NCBI GenBank assembly: GCA_964579765.1
Contig: CAZOIK010000208.1
Location: 1-6,918 of the forward strand
DNA: 6,918 nt
Direction of reading: 5' to 3'
Origin: DATNBT01 sp964579765
Lineage (GTDB): Bacteria; Acidobacteriota; Vicinamibacteria; Vicinamibacterales; CAVVIG01
Shown: positions 1-5,203 of the stretch, piece by piece
Layout of the letters: every line of letters begins with the position of its first letter
How positions within the stretch are numbered: position 1 is the stretch's first letter
The notes under the pieces: generated by a model
Told to the model about the DNA's origin: nothing
Seen by the model: only the letters and a program-made list of their open reading frames with translations
The model's database searches: none
Translations under genes and position numbers: made by a program

Positions 1-321
1 CTCTTCAACACCGGCGTGCTCGACGTGCTGGTCGCGAACCAGCGCGGGCCGCTGTTGATCTACAAGAACACCGTGGCGCCCGGCCGGCACTGGCTCGAGG
101 TCGCGCTCGAAGGCGCGGCCAGCAACCGGAGCGCGATCGGCGCCCGTGTCGAGCTGCAGTGGAACGGGCACACGCAGGCGCAGAACGATCGCCGGCTGCA
201 CTACGGGCTCGGCGCGGCGACGGCCGTCGATCGTGTCGTCATCCGCTGGCCGTCTGGGAAGACGCAGACGATCGAGCACCCGGCAATCGATCGGATCATC
301 ACGATCAAGGAGCCGATGTAG
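1..321 (+). CDS. ASPIC/UnbV-domain (CRTAC1-like) protein, C-terminal end only
   Basis: The reading frame is open from the first base, so the gene starts upstream; 106 residues are visible. The first part (DVLVANQRGPLLIYKN) looks like the last blade of an FG-GAP/VCBS repeat propeller. It is followed by an ASPIC/UnbV module: HWLEVALEG, then GARVEL, then AQNDRRLHYGLGAAT, and finally VDRVVIRWPSGKTQTI, which matches the usual SQNxxRxHFGLG and V.WPSG signatures. Such proteins are normally secreted, with an N-terminal signal peptide and a calcium-binding beta-propeller; their biochemical role is unknown. UnbV is one of the conserved accessory proteins of enediyne gene cassettes, next to UnbU, and the gene directly downstream here is UnbU-like. 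The TAG stop is part of a GTAG-hairpin repeat. The family call is firm; the function is not known. Confidence 0.86.
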   Translation, partial: LFNTGVLDVLVANQRGPLLIYKNTVAPGRHWLEVALEGAASNRSAIGARVELQWNGHTQAQNDRRLHYGLGAATAVDRVVIRWPSGKTQTIEHPAIDRIITIKEPM

Positions 322-340
322 TGCAGGCCTTCAGGCCTGC
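318..340 (+). repeat. GTAG-footed hairpin (REP-like element 1)
   Basis: GTAG at 318-321 is followed by one T and a perfect inverted repeat, GCAGGCC / GGCCTGC, around a TTCA loop (323-340). The layout of a GTAG foot 5' to a short GC-rich hairpin is that of bacterial REP sequences mobilised by REP-associated tyrosine transposases. Two further elements with the same layout (GTAG, 7-8 bp arms, a loop ending in TCA) occur on the other strand at 2773-2795 and 2919-2943. The element fills the gap between the UnbV-like and UnbU-like genes: its GTAG provides the TAG stop, and the ATG of the next gene lies 6 nt beyond the hairpin. Confidence 0.75.
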
Positions 341-346
341 CGGCCT

Positions 347-1129
347 ATGAAACGCTACTATCCGCCGCTGCTCATCACGGGCATCCTGATCAGCGCGCAC
401 CTGTCGTTCGGCATCCTCGAGGGCTACTCGCGCACCGGCACGGCGATTCTCGTGGCCATTCTCGCCGAGCTCGTGATGGGCCGCCTGACGTACGGCACGT
501 GGCCTCATCCCGCCAGCGCGTACATCACGGGCATCAGCGTCGGCATTCTCATCCGCTCGCCGTTCCTCTGGGCCTACGCGCTGTGCGCGCTCGTCTCGAT
601 CGCGACGAAGTACGTGTTCCGCTACCGCGATCGCCACTTGTGGAACCCGTCGAACTTCGGCGTCAGCGCGGTGCTGTTCCTCGCGCCGGCGAGCGCGTCG
701 GTGCTCAGCGTCCAGTGGGGCAACGTCGTCTGGCCGATGGTCGTCATCTGGATGCTCGGCGCGGTCATCGTCTGGCGGGCCGGGCGGCTGCACATCAGCG
801 CGACGTACGTCGCGTCGTTCCTGCTGCTGTCGCTCGTGCAGAGCGCCGTCACCGGCAACCCGTGGCTCGCCATCGTGGCCCCGATCACGGGGCCGATGTA
901 TCAGCTCTTCATCTTTTTCATGATCACCGACCCCAAGACGACCGTGCACTCGACGTCCGGCCAGTGCCTCGTCGTGTTTCTGGTGGCGGTCGTCGAGATG
1001 ATGTTGCGCTTGAATCAGGTGATCTACGCGCCCTTCTACGCGCTGTTCCTCGTCGGCCCGGTGGCGCTGTTCACCGACGAATGGCTGCGCACGCGTGCGG
1101 TGCGCGTGCGCGTGCAGCCGGCCGGCTGA
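347..1129 (+). CDS. UnbU-like membrane protein of the RnfD/NqrB family
   Basis: A 260-residue polytopic membrane protein. The start ATG at 347 is chosen because the first helix (PPLLITGILISAHLSFGIL) follows at once; upstream codons in this frame read through the preceding gene and repeat. No Shine-Dalgarno sequence is visible. About six to eight hydrophobic segments follow. Signature stretches are SAYITGISVGILIRS (57-71), RHLWNPSNFGVSA (96-108), SVQWGNVVWPMVVIW (121-135) and ITGPMYQLFIFFMITDPKTT (180-199). The WNPSNFG and FFMITDPKTT blocks correspond to the NP and D-P-x-T blocks of RnfD/NqrB, and the whole pattern is that of UnbU from enediyne cassettes. I do not see the S/D-GAT motif that carries covalent FMN in RnfD/NqrB, and the protein is shorter than RnfD (about 350 residues). 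Its neighbour is UnbV-like, as in enediyne clusters. The family is confident; electron transfer or transport is inference. Confidence 0.85.
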   Translation: MKRYYPPLLITGILISAHLSFGILEGYSRTGTAILVAILAELVMGRLTYGTWPHPASAYITGISVGILIRSPFLWAYALCALVSIATKYVFRYRDRHLWNPSNFGVSAVLFLAPASASVLSVQWGNVVWPMVVIWMLGAVIVWRAGRLHISATYVASFLLLSLVQSAVTGNPWLAIVAPITGPMYQLFIFFMITDPKTTVHSTSGQCLVVFLVAVVEMMLRLNQVIYAPFYALFLVGPVALFTDEWLRTRAVRVRVQPAG

Positions 1130-1147
1130 CGACCGAGTGTTCTGGTT

Positions 1148-1152
1148 GAAGG
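1148..1152 (+). promoter_or_regulatory. Ribosome binding site of the LprI/DUF3828 gene
   Basis: GAAGG lies 5 nt before the ATG at 1158. It supports this start over in-frame codons further upstream, which overlap the UnbU-like gene and would put a charged stretch before the signal peptide. Confidence 0.6.
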
Positions 1153-1157
1153 CTTCG

Positions 1158-2030
1158 ATGCGTCACGCGTTCACGTTCCTCGTGTTGCTCGTCATTCCCG
1201 TGTTGTCTCCCGCCCAGACGTCCGAACGATGGCGCGCCTGTGACACCCGATCGGCCACGCAAAGTCAGCTGAATCAGTGCGCCAGCGACGAGCTGGGTCG
1301 TGTCAACCGCGAGCGGGATTTGCTGTACGAACGCGTGCTGGCGCACGCGGCGCGAGAGGACGGAGCCGGCGCAAAGATCCAGGCTCAGGAGCGTGCGTGG
1401 CGAGAGTACCTGGACGACTACGTGGACGCGACATATCCGGCCGTCGATAAACAGGCGGAGTACGGCTCGACGTACCCGATGGAGCTGAATCTGCTTCGCG
1501 CGAGGCTGACCCGGACGCATATCGACGCGTTGCGGCAGTTGAGCCGGCAGTACGCCCCGGGCCCCACCGATCCGGTGCTGCGCGAGGTCGGCCGGTTCGT
1601 CCAGACGTTCTATGACTGGTACGTCACGACGGCGCTCGACGACTCGTCCGGGCCGGCGTGGAACGCGGCGCTCGCGTGGCGGCCGAGTGCCTTTGCCGCG
1701 CCGCTGTTGCGGGCGCTGCGCGCAGACGTCACGGCTCAGGCGAAGACGCGCGACGCCGTCGTCGGACTCGATTGGGATCCGTTTTTGAACGCGCAGGATC
1801 CCTGCGCCCGCTACGACGTCGGACGAAGCGTGGCGGCCAATCGCGTCTATCGCGTGGAGGTGCACGCCGTGTGCGACGGCAGGCGCCACGACATGCCCGA
1901 TGTCGTCGCCGACGTCGCGCGGCGCAACGGCGCGTGGCGGTTTCTCAACTTCGATTACGACGACCATCGTGATCTGCTGAGCGATTTGGCTCGGCTTCGA
2001 GCTGAACGCACGAAGCGGCCGCGGCGCTGA
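1158..2030 (+). CDS. Exported LprI-like (DUF1311) / DUF3828 two-domain protein
   Basis: 290 residues. Residues 1-21 form a signal peptide (RHAF, then FLVLLVIPVL, then SPAQT), so the product is probably periplasmic. Residues 25-130 match the LprI/DUF1311 pattern: CDTRSATQSQLNQC (28-41), a reading of L..Y.RVL, then AQERAWREYLDDYVDA and YGSTYPM near 102-108. Residues 140-275 match DUF3828: VQTFYDWYVTTAL (148-160), PLLRAL, and the strong LDWDPFLNAQDPC motif (204-216). LprI of mycobacteria is a lysozyme-inhibitor lipoprotein, but most DUF1311 proteins are uncharacterised; DUF3828 has no known function. LprI domains often have four cysteines; here only the first pair (C28, C41) is kept, and two other cysteines (C216, C239) lie in the DUF3828 part. 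The gene starts 28 nt after the UnbU-like gene, so co-transcription is likely, though a functional link is not evident. Confidence 0.85.
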   Translation: MRHAFTFLVLLVIPVLSPAQTSERWRACDTRSATQSQLNQCASDELGRVNRERDLLYERVLAHAAREDGAGAKIQAQERAWREYLDDYVDATYPAVDKQAEYGSTYPMELNLLRARLTRTHIDALRQLSRQYAPGPTDPVLREVGRFVQTFYDWYVTTALDDSSGPAWNAALAWRPSAFAAPLLRALRADVTAQAKTRDAVVGLDWDPFLNAQDPCARYDVGRSVAANRVYRVEVHAVCDGRRHDMPDVVADVARRNGAWRFLNFDYDDHRDLLSDLARLRAERTKRPRR

Positions 2031-2047
2031 CGGCCGGCCGAAGCGGG

Positions 2048-2079
2048 AGCACTCAAGTCCTGGGCTACACCTGAGTGCT
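2048..2079. terminator. Inverted repeat between convergent genes, candidate bidirectional terminator
   Basis: AGCACTCAAGT (2048-2058) pairs with ACCTGAGTGCT (2069-2079) with one mismatch in 11, around a 10-nt loop. It sits where the + strand gene ending at 2030 and the - strand gene ending at 2065 converge, and the - strand TAG stop is inside the loop. No T-run follows on either side, so intrinsic termination is uncertain; a transcript-end stabilising hairpin is an alternative. On the - strand a GTAG (2068-2065) followed by CCCAGGAC-TTGA-GTGCT suggests it may partly derive from a decayed GTAG-hairpin element. Confidence 0.4.
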
Positions 2080-3654
2080 GAATCCCGACCGCTCGAGAAG
2101 CCCGTCGATCTCCGCGCGCGATGCCTCGAGCTTCGACGCGCTCGCGAGCAGGTCGTCGGCGAGCACGGGGTACCAGTCCAGTCGAGAGCGATCCAGCAGA
2201 CCGGCGACGTCGAACGGCTCGATCGCGCGATCGACGCGAGCGAACAGCTCGTCGCGGGTGGAACCCTGCGGCGACGCAAGGGCCAGGTCGCAGCAGGCGC
2301 GCAGCTCGGGGCCGAACCGCGGGTGCGCGTGGAGCAGGAATCCGGGCGCGAGCTCCGGACGGCCGAGCCGGCGGGCCGCTTCGCTGAAGCTGGCGGCGGC
2401 GAAGTAGAGCAGCGTGAGCCGCTTGAACATCGGCACGTCGGCCATGGACGCATACAGCGCGGCGACGAGATGTTCGGTCGCGTCGAGCTCCTCGAGCGTT
2501 ACACGCTCGTACTCGCGCAACGCGTCGGCGGTGACGCCGGCGTCGAACATCTCCAGCAGCCGCTGGACGCCGAGGAGCGTCAGCGGAATGCCGGTGGACA
2601 GCAGCGGGTCGATCACGCCCGCGGCGGATGGCAGGAGCGCCCAGCTCGGTCCGGCGACCCCCGTCGTGCGGAACGCCAGCCGCGGCGTGTGGATCCACGG
2701 CTCGGCCGCGCGCGCGTTCGCGAACTGCTCGCGGACGGACGGCAGCGTGTCGAGCAGTGAACGCCATACATGGTCCGGCTGACGCCGGACACTACGGCCG
2801 TGGCGTTCGATCATCGCCGCGCCGGCGCTCGTGATCCCGTTGTTGAACCGCAGCATCCAGATCCAGCCGCCGGGAAAGACGTGGTGCACGGCGGCGGCGT
2901 CTGGTGGGTAGGGGGGTTGGCGGCCCTGAAAGGGCCGCCCTACGCGCTGGGTCTCGGGTCGCCCTACGTACGGCATGTCGATCGCCCCCACGGACGGCGC
3001 GACGTTTTCGAAATGCGTGTAGATGCCCTCGGTCGGCGGCATCCAGCGCAGCGACGAGGCGTCGAGGTTCAGCGCGCGGGACAGCAGGCCGCGCGGGCCG
3101 GACGCATCGACGAGGAACGCCGCGTCGATGTGGACGGAGGCGCCGTCGCGGACGCCGTCGAGCGACACGCGGTCGTCGCCGACGTCGATGCGATCGACAG
3201 CCGTTCGGTCCAGATAGACTGCCCCCGCCGACTCGGCCTCCTGGACGAGATTGCGATCGAAGTCCGCGCGGTACCAGTGCGTGTCGCCGACGTCGTCGTG
3301 CGGGCTCGCCGCGACCATCAGCTGACGCGCATGCGCCTCGTCGTCGGCGAACGGCTCGCCGGGCCGGTGGAAGTAGAACGTGAAGCCGCGCTTCAGCCCA
3401 CCGGCGACGTCCGGCCGCGCGCGCTGCCACGTCCCCCACTTCGAGAACACGCGGATCTGCGGCAGGTCGTAACGGTCGGCGATCTCCTCGAGCAGCAGGT
3501 TTGCGAGCGGCGTGGACGATTCGCCAATCGCGAAGCGCGGATGCGAGCCGCGCTCGACGAGAACGACGCGCCGGCCGCGGCGTCGAAGCGCCAGCGCGAC
3601 GAGCGAACCGGCGAAACCCGAGCCGACGACTGCGACATCGGCGTCAATCCGCAT
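2065..3654 (-). CDS. Flavin-dependent oxidoreductase of the tryptophan-halogenase superfamily
   Basis: 529 residues. The ATG at 3654 is chosen because GGAG lies 5 nt upstream and the FAD-binding Rossmann motif begins at once (VAVVGSGFAGSLVALALRRR, 7-26). Other superfamily marks are FAIGESSTPLAN (41-52), comparable to the GEATVP block of flavin halogenases; FLVDASGPRG (180-189); HHVFPGGWIWMLRFNNG (257-273), a variant of the WxWxI block; and AAGVIDPLLSTGI (344-356), the FAD-contacting DPxxSxG segment. Halogenases use FADH2, O2 and halide; whether this enzyme halogenates is unproven, as the WxWxIP block is imperfect (WIWML) and no catalytic lysine can be assigned by eye. It is the second gene of an operon with a radical SAM enzyme, overlapping it by 11 nt, which suggests translational coupling and a shared pathway. 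Two REP-like hairpins lie within the coding region, encoding residues 238-249 and about 287-294, in frame. A hydroxylase or dehydrogenase is an alternative. Confidence 0.85.
   Translation of the reverse strand: MRIDADVAVVGSGFAGSLVALALRRRGRRVVLVERGSHPRFAIGESSTPLANLLLEEIADRYDLPQIRVFSKWGTWQRARPDVAGGLKRGFTFYFHRPGEPFADDEAHARQLMVAASPHDDVGDTHWYRADFDRNLVQEAESAGAVYLDRTAVDRIDVGDDRVSLDGVRDGASVHIDAAFLVDASGPRGLLSRALNLDASSLRWMPPTEGIYTHFENVAPSVGAIDMPYVGRPETQRVGRPFQGRQPPYPPDAAAVHHVFPGGWIWMLRFNNGITSAGAAMIERHGRSVRRQPDHVWRSLLDTLPSVREQFANARAAEPWIHTPRLAFRTTGVAGPSWALLPSAAGVIDPLLSTGIPLTLLGVQRLLEMFDAGVTADALREYERVTLEELDATEHLVAALYASMADVPMFKRLTLLYFAAASFSEAARRLGRPELAPGFLLHAHPRFGPELRACCDLALASPQGSTRDELFARVDRAIEPFDVAGLLDRSRLDWYPVLADDLLASASKLEASRAEIDGLLERSGFSTQV
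2773..2795 (-). repeat. GTAG-footed hairpin inside the halogenase-like gene (REP-like element 3)
   Basis: On the - strand: GTAG (2795-2792), one T, then GTCCGGC - GTCA - GCCGGAC, a perfect 7-bp stem with a 4-nt loop. Foot, spacer base, arm length and loop match element 1 at 318-340, although the arm sequences differ, as expected when the structure rather than the sequence is conserved. It encodes about residues 287-294 of the halogenase-like protein, a basic stretch (SVRRQPD) that reads like an addition to a loop. Confidence 0.68.
2908..2943 (-). repeat. GTAG-bounded hairpin inserted in the halogenase-like gene (REP-like element 2)
   Basis: On the - strand: GTAG (2943-2940), then GGCGGCCCT - TTC - AGGGCCGCC (2939-2919), a perfect 9-bp stem. 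The 36-bp unit begins GTAGGG and ends CCCTAC, so GTAG also occurs at the far end on the opposite strand (2908-2911). It covers exactly codons 238-249 and encodes VGRPFQGRQPPY without breaking the frame. A 12-bp near copy of its first part (GTAGGGCGACCC, 11 of 12 identical) lies just upstream at 2967-2956, so the inserted material may be 60 bp (2908-2967, 20 codons). Removing those 60 bp would leave DMPY joined to PPDAAAVHHVF. Confidence 0.72.
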
Positions 3655-4564
3655 GCCCGCTCCACGGATCGAGCAGGACTCGGACTGGAGACTGGGGACT
3701 GGAGACTGGAGACTGGGGACTGGAGACTGGAGACTGGAGCCTGGAGACCACCAGCGCCATGCTCCTTTCGACGTCCGCGCGAGTGGGAGCGCGAAACAGC
3801 TTCTGCGCGGTGAGCGCCTCCATCGTCCCGTTGCCGGCCCGCGCCGGAATGAGCGAGACGACCGACGCCCCGCACTGCACGGCAAACGCCACCGAGCGGA
3901 GCAGCCACTCGTCCTGCTCCTCGTGCGGCACAAACGGCGGGTGAATCAGCACGAAGGCGCGCACCGACACGCCGCGCGCCCGCAGCGCCTCGGCCGCGCG
4001 CGCAAAGTCGTCGGTCGTCATCCGCTTGTTCAGGGCGTCGAGCGCGGCGGGGTGCGCCGTTTCGAGGCCCATCGCGACTTCGAGTGCCGTCCCACCCAGC
4101 ACGTCGAGCACGCGATCGACGCGCCCGACGAGCGACGGATGCGATTCGACGATCATCCGGTCGAGGTCGCGGACGTGCGACGCGATGGCCGCGTAGTCGC
4201 TCTCCGGAACCGCGCGCGGGTCGAAAAAGTTGGACGCGTTGTACAGCTTGATCCGCGCGATTGTCTCGCCCTGCTGCCGCCAGCTTCGCCGCGCCGCGTC
4301 GATCTGCGCGGGAATCGCCCCGGCCGGCGTGTCCTCGCGCGTCGTGAAGCGCCACAGATCGCACATGGCGCATCGCCAGACACACTCACGCCCGGTGAGA
4401 AAGACCGTGCCGACGCGGGCGACATCGCCACGTTCCGTGCTCTCGTCCTCGAGGGCGAGATCCTGGTAGCGCCAGGGGTCGCGCCGCGGCCTCGGACCAC
4501 GCAGATCGACGATGAATCGGTCCCGAGCGGCCGCCGTCCCGGGATAGGGGGTGAGGTAGTGCAT
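3644..4564 (-). CDS. Radical SAM protein of unknown substrate
   Basis: 306 residues. The radical SAM cluster motif is CVWRCAMC (C61, C65, C68), which binds a [4Fe-4S] cluster and S-adenosylmethionine. It is followed by IKLYNASNFFDPRAVP (105-120), VAMGLETAHPAALDALNKRM (163-182) and VRAFVLIHPPFVP (201-213), as expected for strands of a radical SAM barrel. A second Cys cluster is not seen (only C231 besides). The substrate cannot be named; the pattern is of the uncharacterised TIGR01210/Elp3-like sort. It starts at ATG 4564 with no visible Shine-Dalgarno, and is first in an operon with the halogenase-like gene, whose ATG lies inside its last codons. Oddity: codons 274-294 are made wholly of a 7-bp tandem repeat, giving a Ser/Pro/Gln/Val-rich insert just before the last 12 residues (RVLLDPWSGHAD), which look like the native C-terminus. 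Confidence 0.87.
   Translation of the reverse strand: MHYLTPYPGTAAARDRFIVDLRGPRPRRDPWRYQDLALEDESTERGDVARVGTVFLTGRECVWRCAMCDLWRFTTREDTPAGAIPAQIDAARRSWRQQGETIARIKLYNASNFFDPRAVPESDYAAIASHVRDLDRMIVESHPSLVGRVDRVLDVLGGTALEVAMGLETAHPAALDALNKRMTTDDFARAAEALRARGVSVRAFVLIHPPFVPHEEQDEWLLRSVAFAVQCGASVVSLIPARAGNGTMEALTAQKLFRAPTRADVERSMALVVSRLQSPVSSPQSPVSSPQSPVRVLLDPWSGHAD
3660..3663 (-). promoter_or_regulatory. Ribosome binding site of the halogenase-like gene
   Basis: GGAG on the - strand, 5 nt before ATG 3654. It lies within the end of the radical SAM gene, between the heptamer tract and the start codon. It fixes the start at 3654 although this frame stays open far upstream through the repeat. Confidence 0.65.
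3683..3745 (-). repeat. Heptanucleotide tandem repeat, nine units, within the radical SAM coding region
   Basis: Read on the + strand, eight consecutive GACTGGR units (3683-3738) plus one GCCTGGA (3739-3745), 63 bp in all. The variable base runs A G A A G A A A, so a 21-bp higher-order period is also visible, giving a 7-residue protein period (SPQSPVS). On the - strand the units are rotations of CCCCAGT, the same heptamer as a short tandem repeat described in filamentous cyanobacteria. All three frames of the coding strand are free of stops across the tract. The nine units together equal 21 codons, so the radical SAM frame is preserved at this copy number only because 9 x 7 is divisible by 3. 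Confidence 0.93.
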
Positions 4565-4572
4565 TTATACGA

Positions 4573-4610
4573 TGGCGGGCCTCGCTGGCGGGCCCTATAT
4601 TAGCCCACCA
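4573..4610. promoter_or_regulatory. Divergent promoter/operator candidate
   Basis: The 45-bp gap between divergent start codons (4564 on -, 4610 on +) holds an AT-rich core TATATTA (4596-4602) in otherwise GC-rich DNA. On the + strand TATATT fits a -10 box and would place the transcript start at or within a few bases of ATG 4610. On the - strand TAATAT (4602-4597) could serve the radical SAM gene. The 9-mer TGGCGGGCC occurs twice in direct orientation (4573-4581, 4586-4594), with a 7/9 inverted copy (AGCCCACCA, 4602-4610), so the core is flanked by a dyad, as at an operator. No convincing -35 box is seen. Neither gene has a Shine-Dalgarno, which fits leaderless or near-leaderless mRNAs. Confidence 0.45.
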
Positions 4611-5203
4611 TGTACGCAGCTCACGCCGACGCAAGGACCTCACCGCAGCACGAGACGCTGCTCGAGCGGCTCAACGGACGCGATCATGAGCTCGCGCTTC
4701 GCGTGTTCATGGCGATCGTCCTCGCGCACTGGGGCGAACATCTGTTCCAGGCGTTTCAGATCTACGTGCTCGGCTGGCCGGTGCCGCAGGCGCTCGGCAT
4801 GCTCGGGATGGTGTTCCCGTGGCTCATCCGGAGCGAGCTGCTGCACTATCTGTACGCGCTCGTGATGCTCATCGGCATCTGGACGCTGCGTCCCGGCTTC
4901 ACCGGCGTGCGCGACCGCCGCTGGTGGACGATCTCGCTCGGCATCCAGTTCTGGCACCACATCGAGCACCTGGCGCTCATCATTCAGGCGACGATCGGCC
5001 ACAACCTGATGGGCCGTCCCGTGCCGACCAGCTTCATCCAGCTCTGGGCGCCCCGCGTCGAGCTGCACCTGTTCTACAACACCGTCGTGTTCATCCCGAT
5101 GATGGTCGCGATGTATTACCACCTGTTCCCGCCAGCCGACGAACGCGCGACGTTTCAGTGCGCCTGCGCATGGGATCGCAACCTCAACGAGGCCACGGCA
5201 TAG
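4610..5203 (+). CDS. Histidine-rich integral membrane protein, function unknown
   Basis: 197 residues with about four hydrophobic helices: 28-55, 62-93 (probably two short spans), 105-128 and 151-173. Histidines cluster at or near helix edges: AHWGEH (39-44), LLHY (77-80), WHHIEH (115-120), H131, ELHLFYN (151-157) and H171. Repeated HxxEH motifs in membrane helices suggest heme or metal binding, but no known signature is complete. The C-terminus has a CAC motif (C184, C186). The start ATG 4610 follows the likely -10 box directly and lacks a Shine-Dalgarno; a later start would remove only the soluble N-terminus. Its last 34 bases overlap the polyferredoxin gene, so it probably acts with it. 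I do not recognise a named family. Confidence 0.82.
   Translation: MYAAHADARTSPQHETLLERLNGRDHELALRVFMAIVLAHWGEHLFQAFQIYVLGWPVPQALGMLGMVFPWLIRSELLHYLYALVMLIGIWTLRPGFTGVRDRRWWTISLGIQFWHHIEHLALIIQATIGHNLMGRPVPTSFIQLWAPRVELHLFYNTVVFIPMMVAMYYHLFPPADERATFQCACAWDRNLNEATA

Noticed and set aside
347..1129. A true Rnf or Na+-NQR complex subunit.
   Set aside because: No other rnf/nqr genes are adjacent, the protein is short and no covalent-FMN GAT motif is visible; UnbU-like fits better.
1..2030. An enediyne biosynthesis cluster.
   Set aside because: Only UnbV- and UnbU-like genes are seen; no polyketide synthase, thioesterase or UnbL is in the window.
1071..2453. A 460-codon open frame on the - strand.
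   Set aside because: It is opposite the LprI/DUF3828 gene and the end of the halogenase-like gene. Its composition is dominated by Arg, Ala and Pro and it has no recognisable domain.
3683..3745. A CRISPR array.
   Set aside because: The units are 7 bp and directly contiguous, with no spacers.
3655..3933. An extension of the halogenase-like frame upstream of ATG 3654, through the heptamer tract, open to 3933.
   Set aside because: The FAD-binding motif begins right after 3654 and GGAG is correctly placed before it. The extension is an artefact of the radical SAM gene in another frame and of a repeat without stops.
3512..4603. A long open frame on the + strand opposite the radical SAM gene.
   Set aside because: The opposite strand encodes clear CxxxCxxC and barrel motifs; this frame has none and is low-complexity and Arg-rich.
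4819..5169. An extension of the polyferredoxin frame back to 4819.
   Set aside because: It lies over the His-rich membrane gene and gives an Arg/His/Pro-rich translation with no membrane character, typical of a shadow frame in GC-rich DNA.
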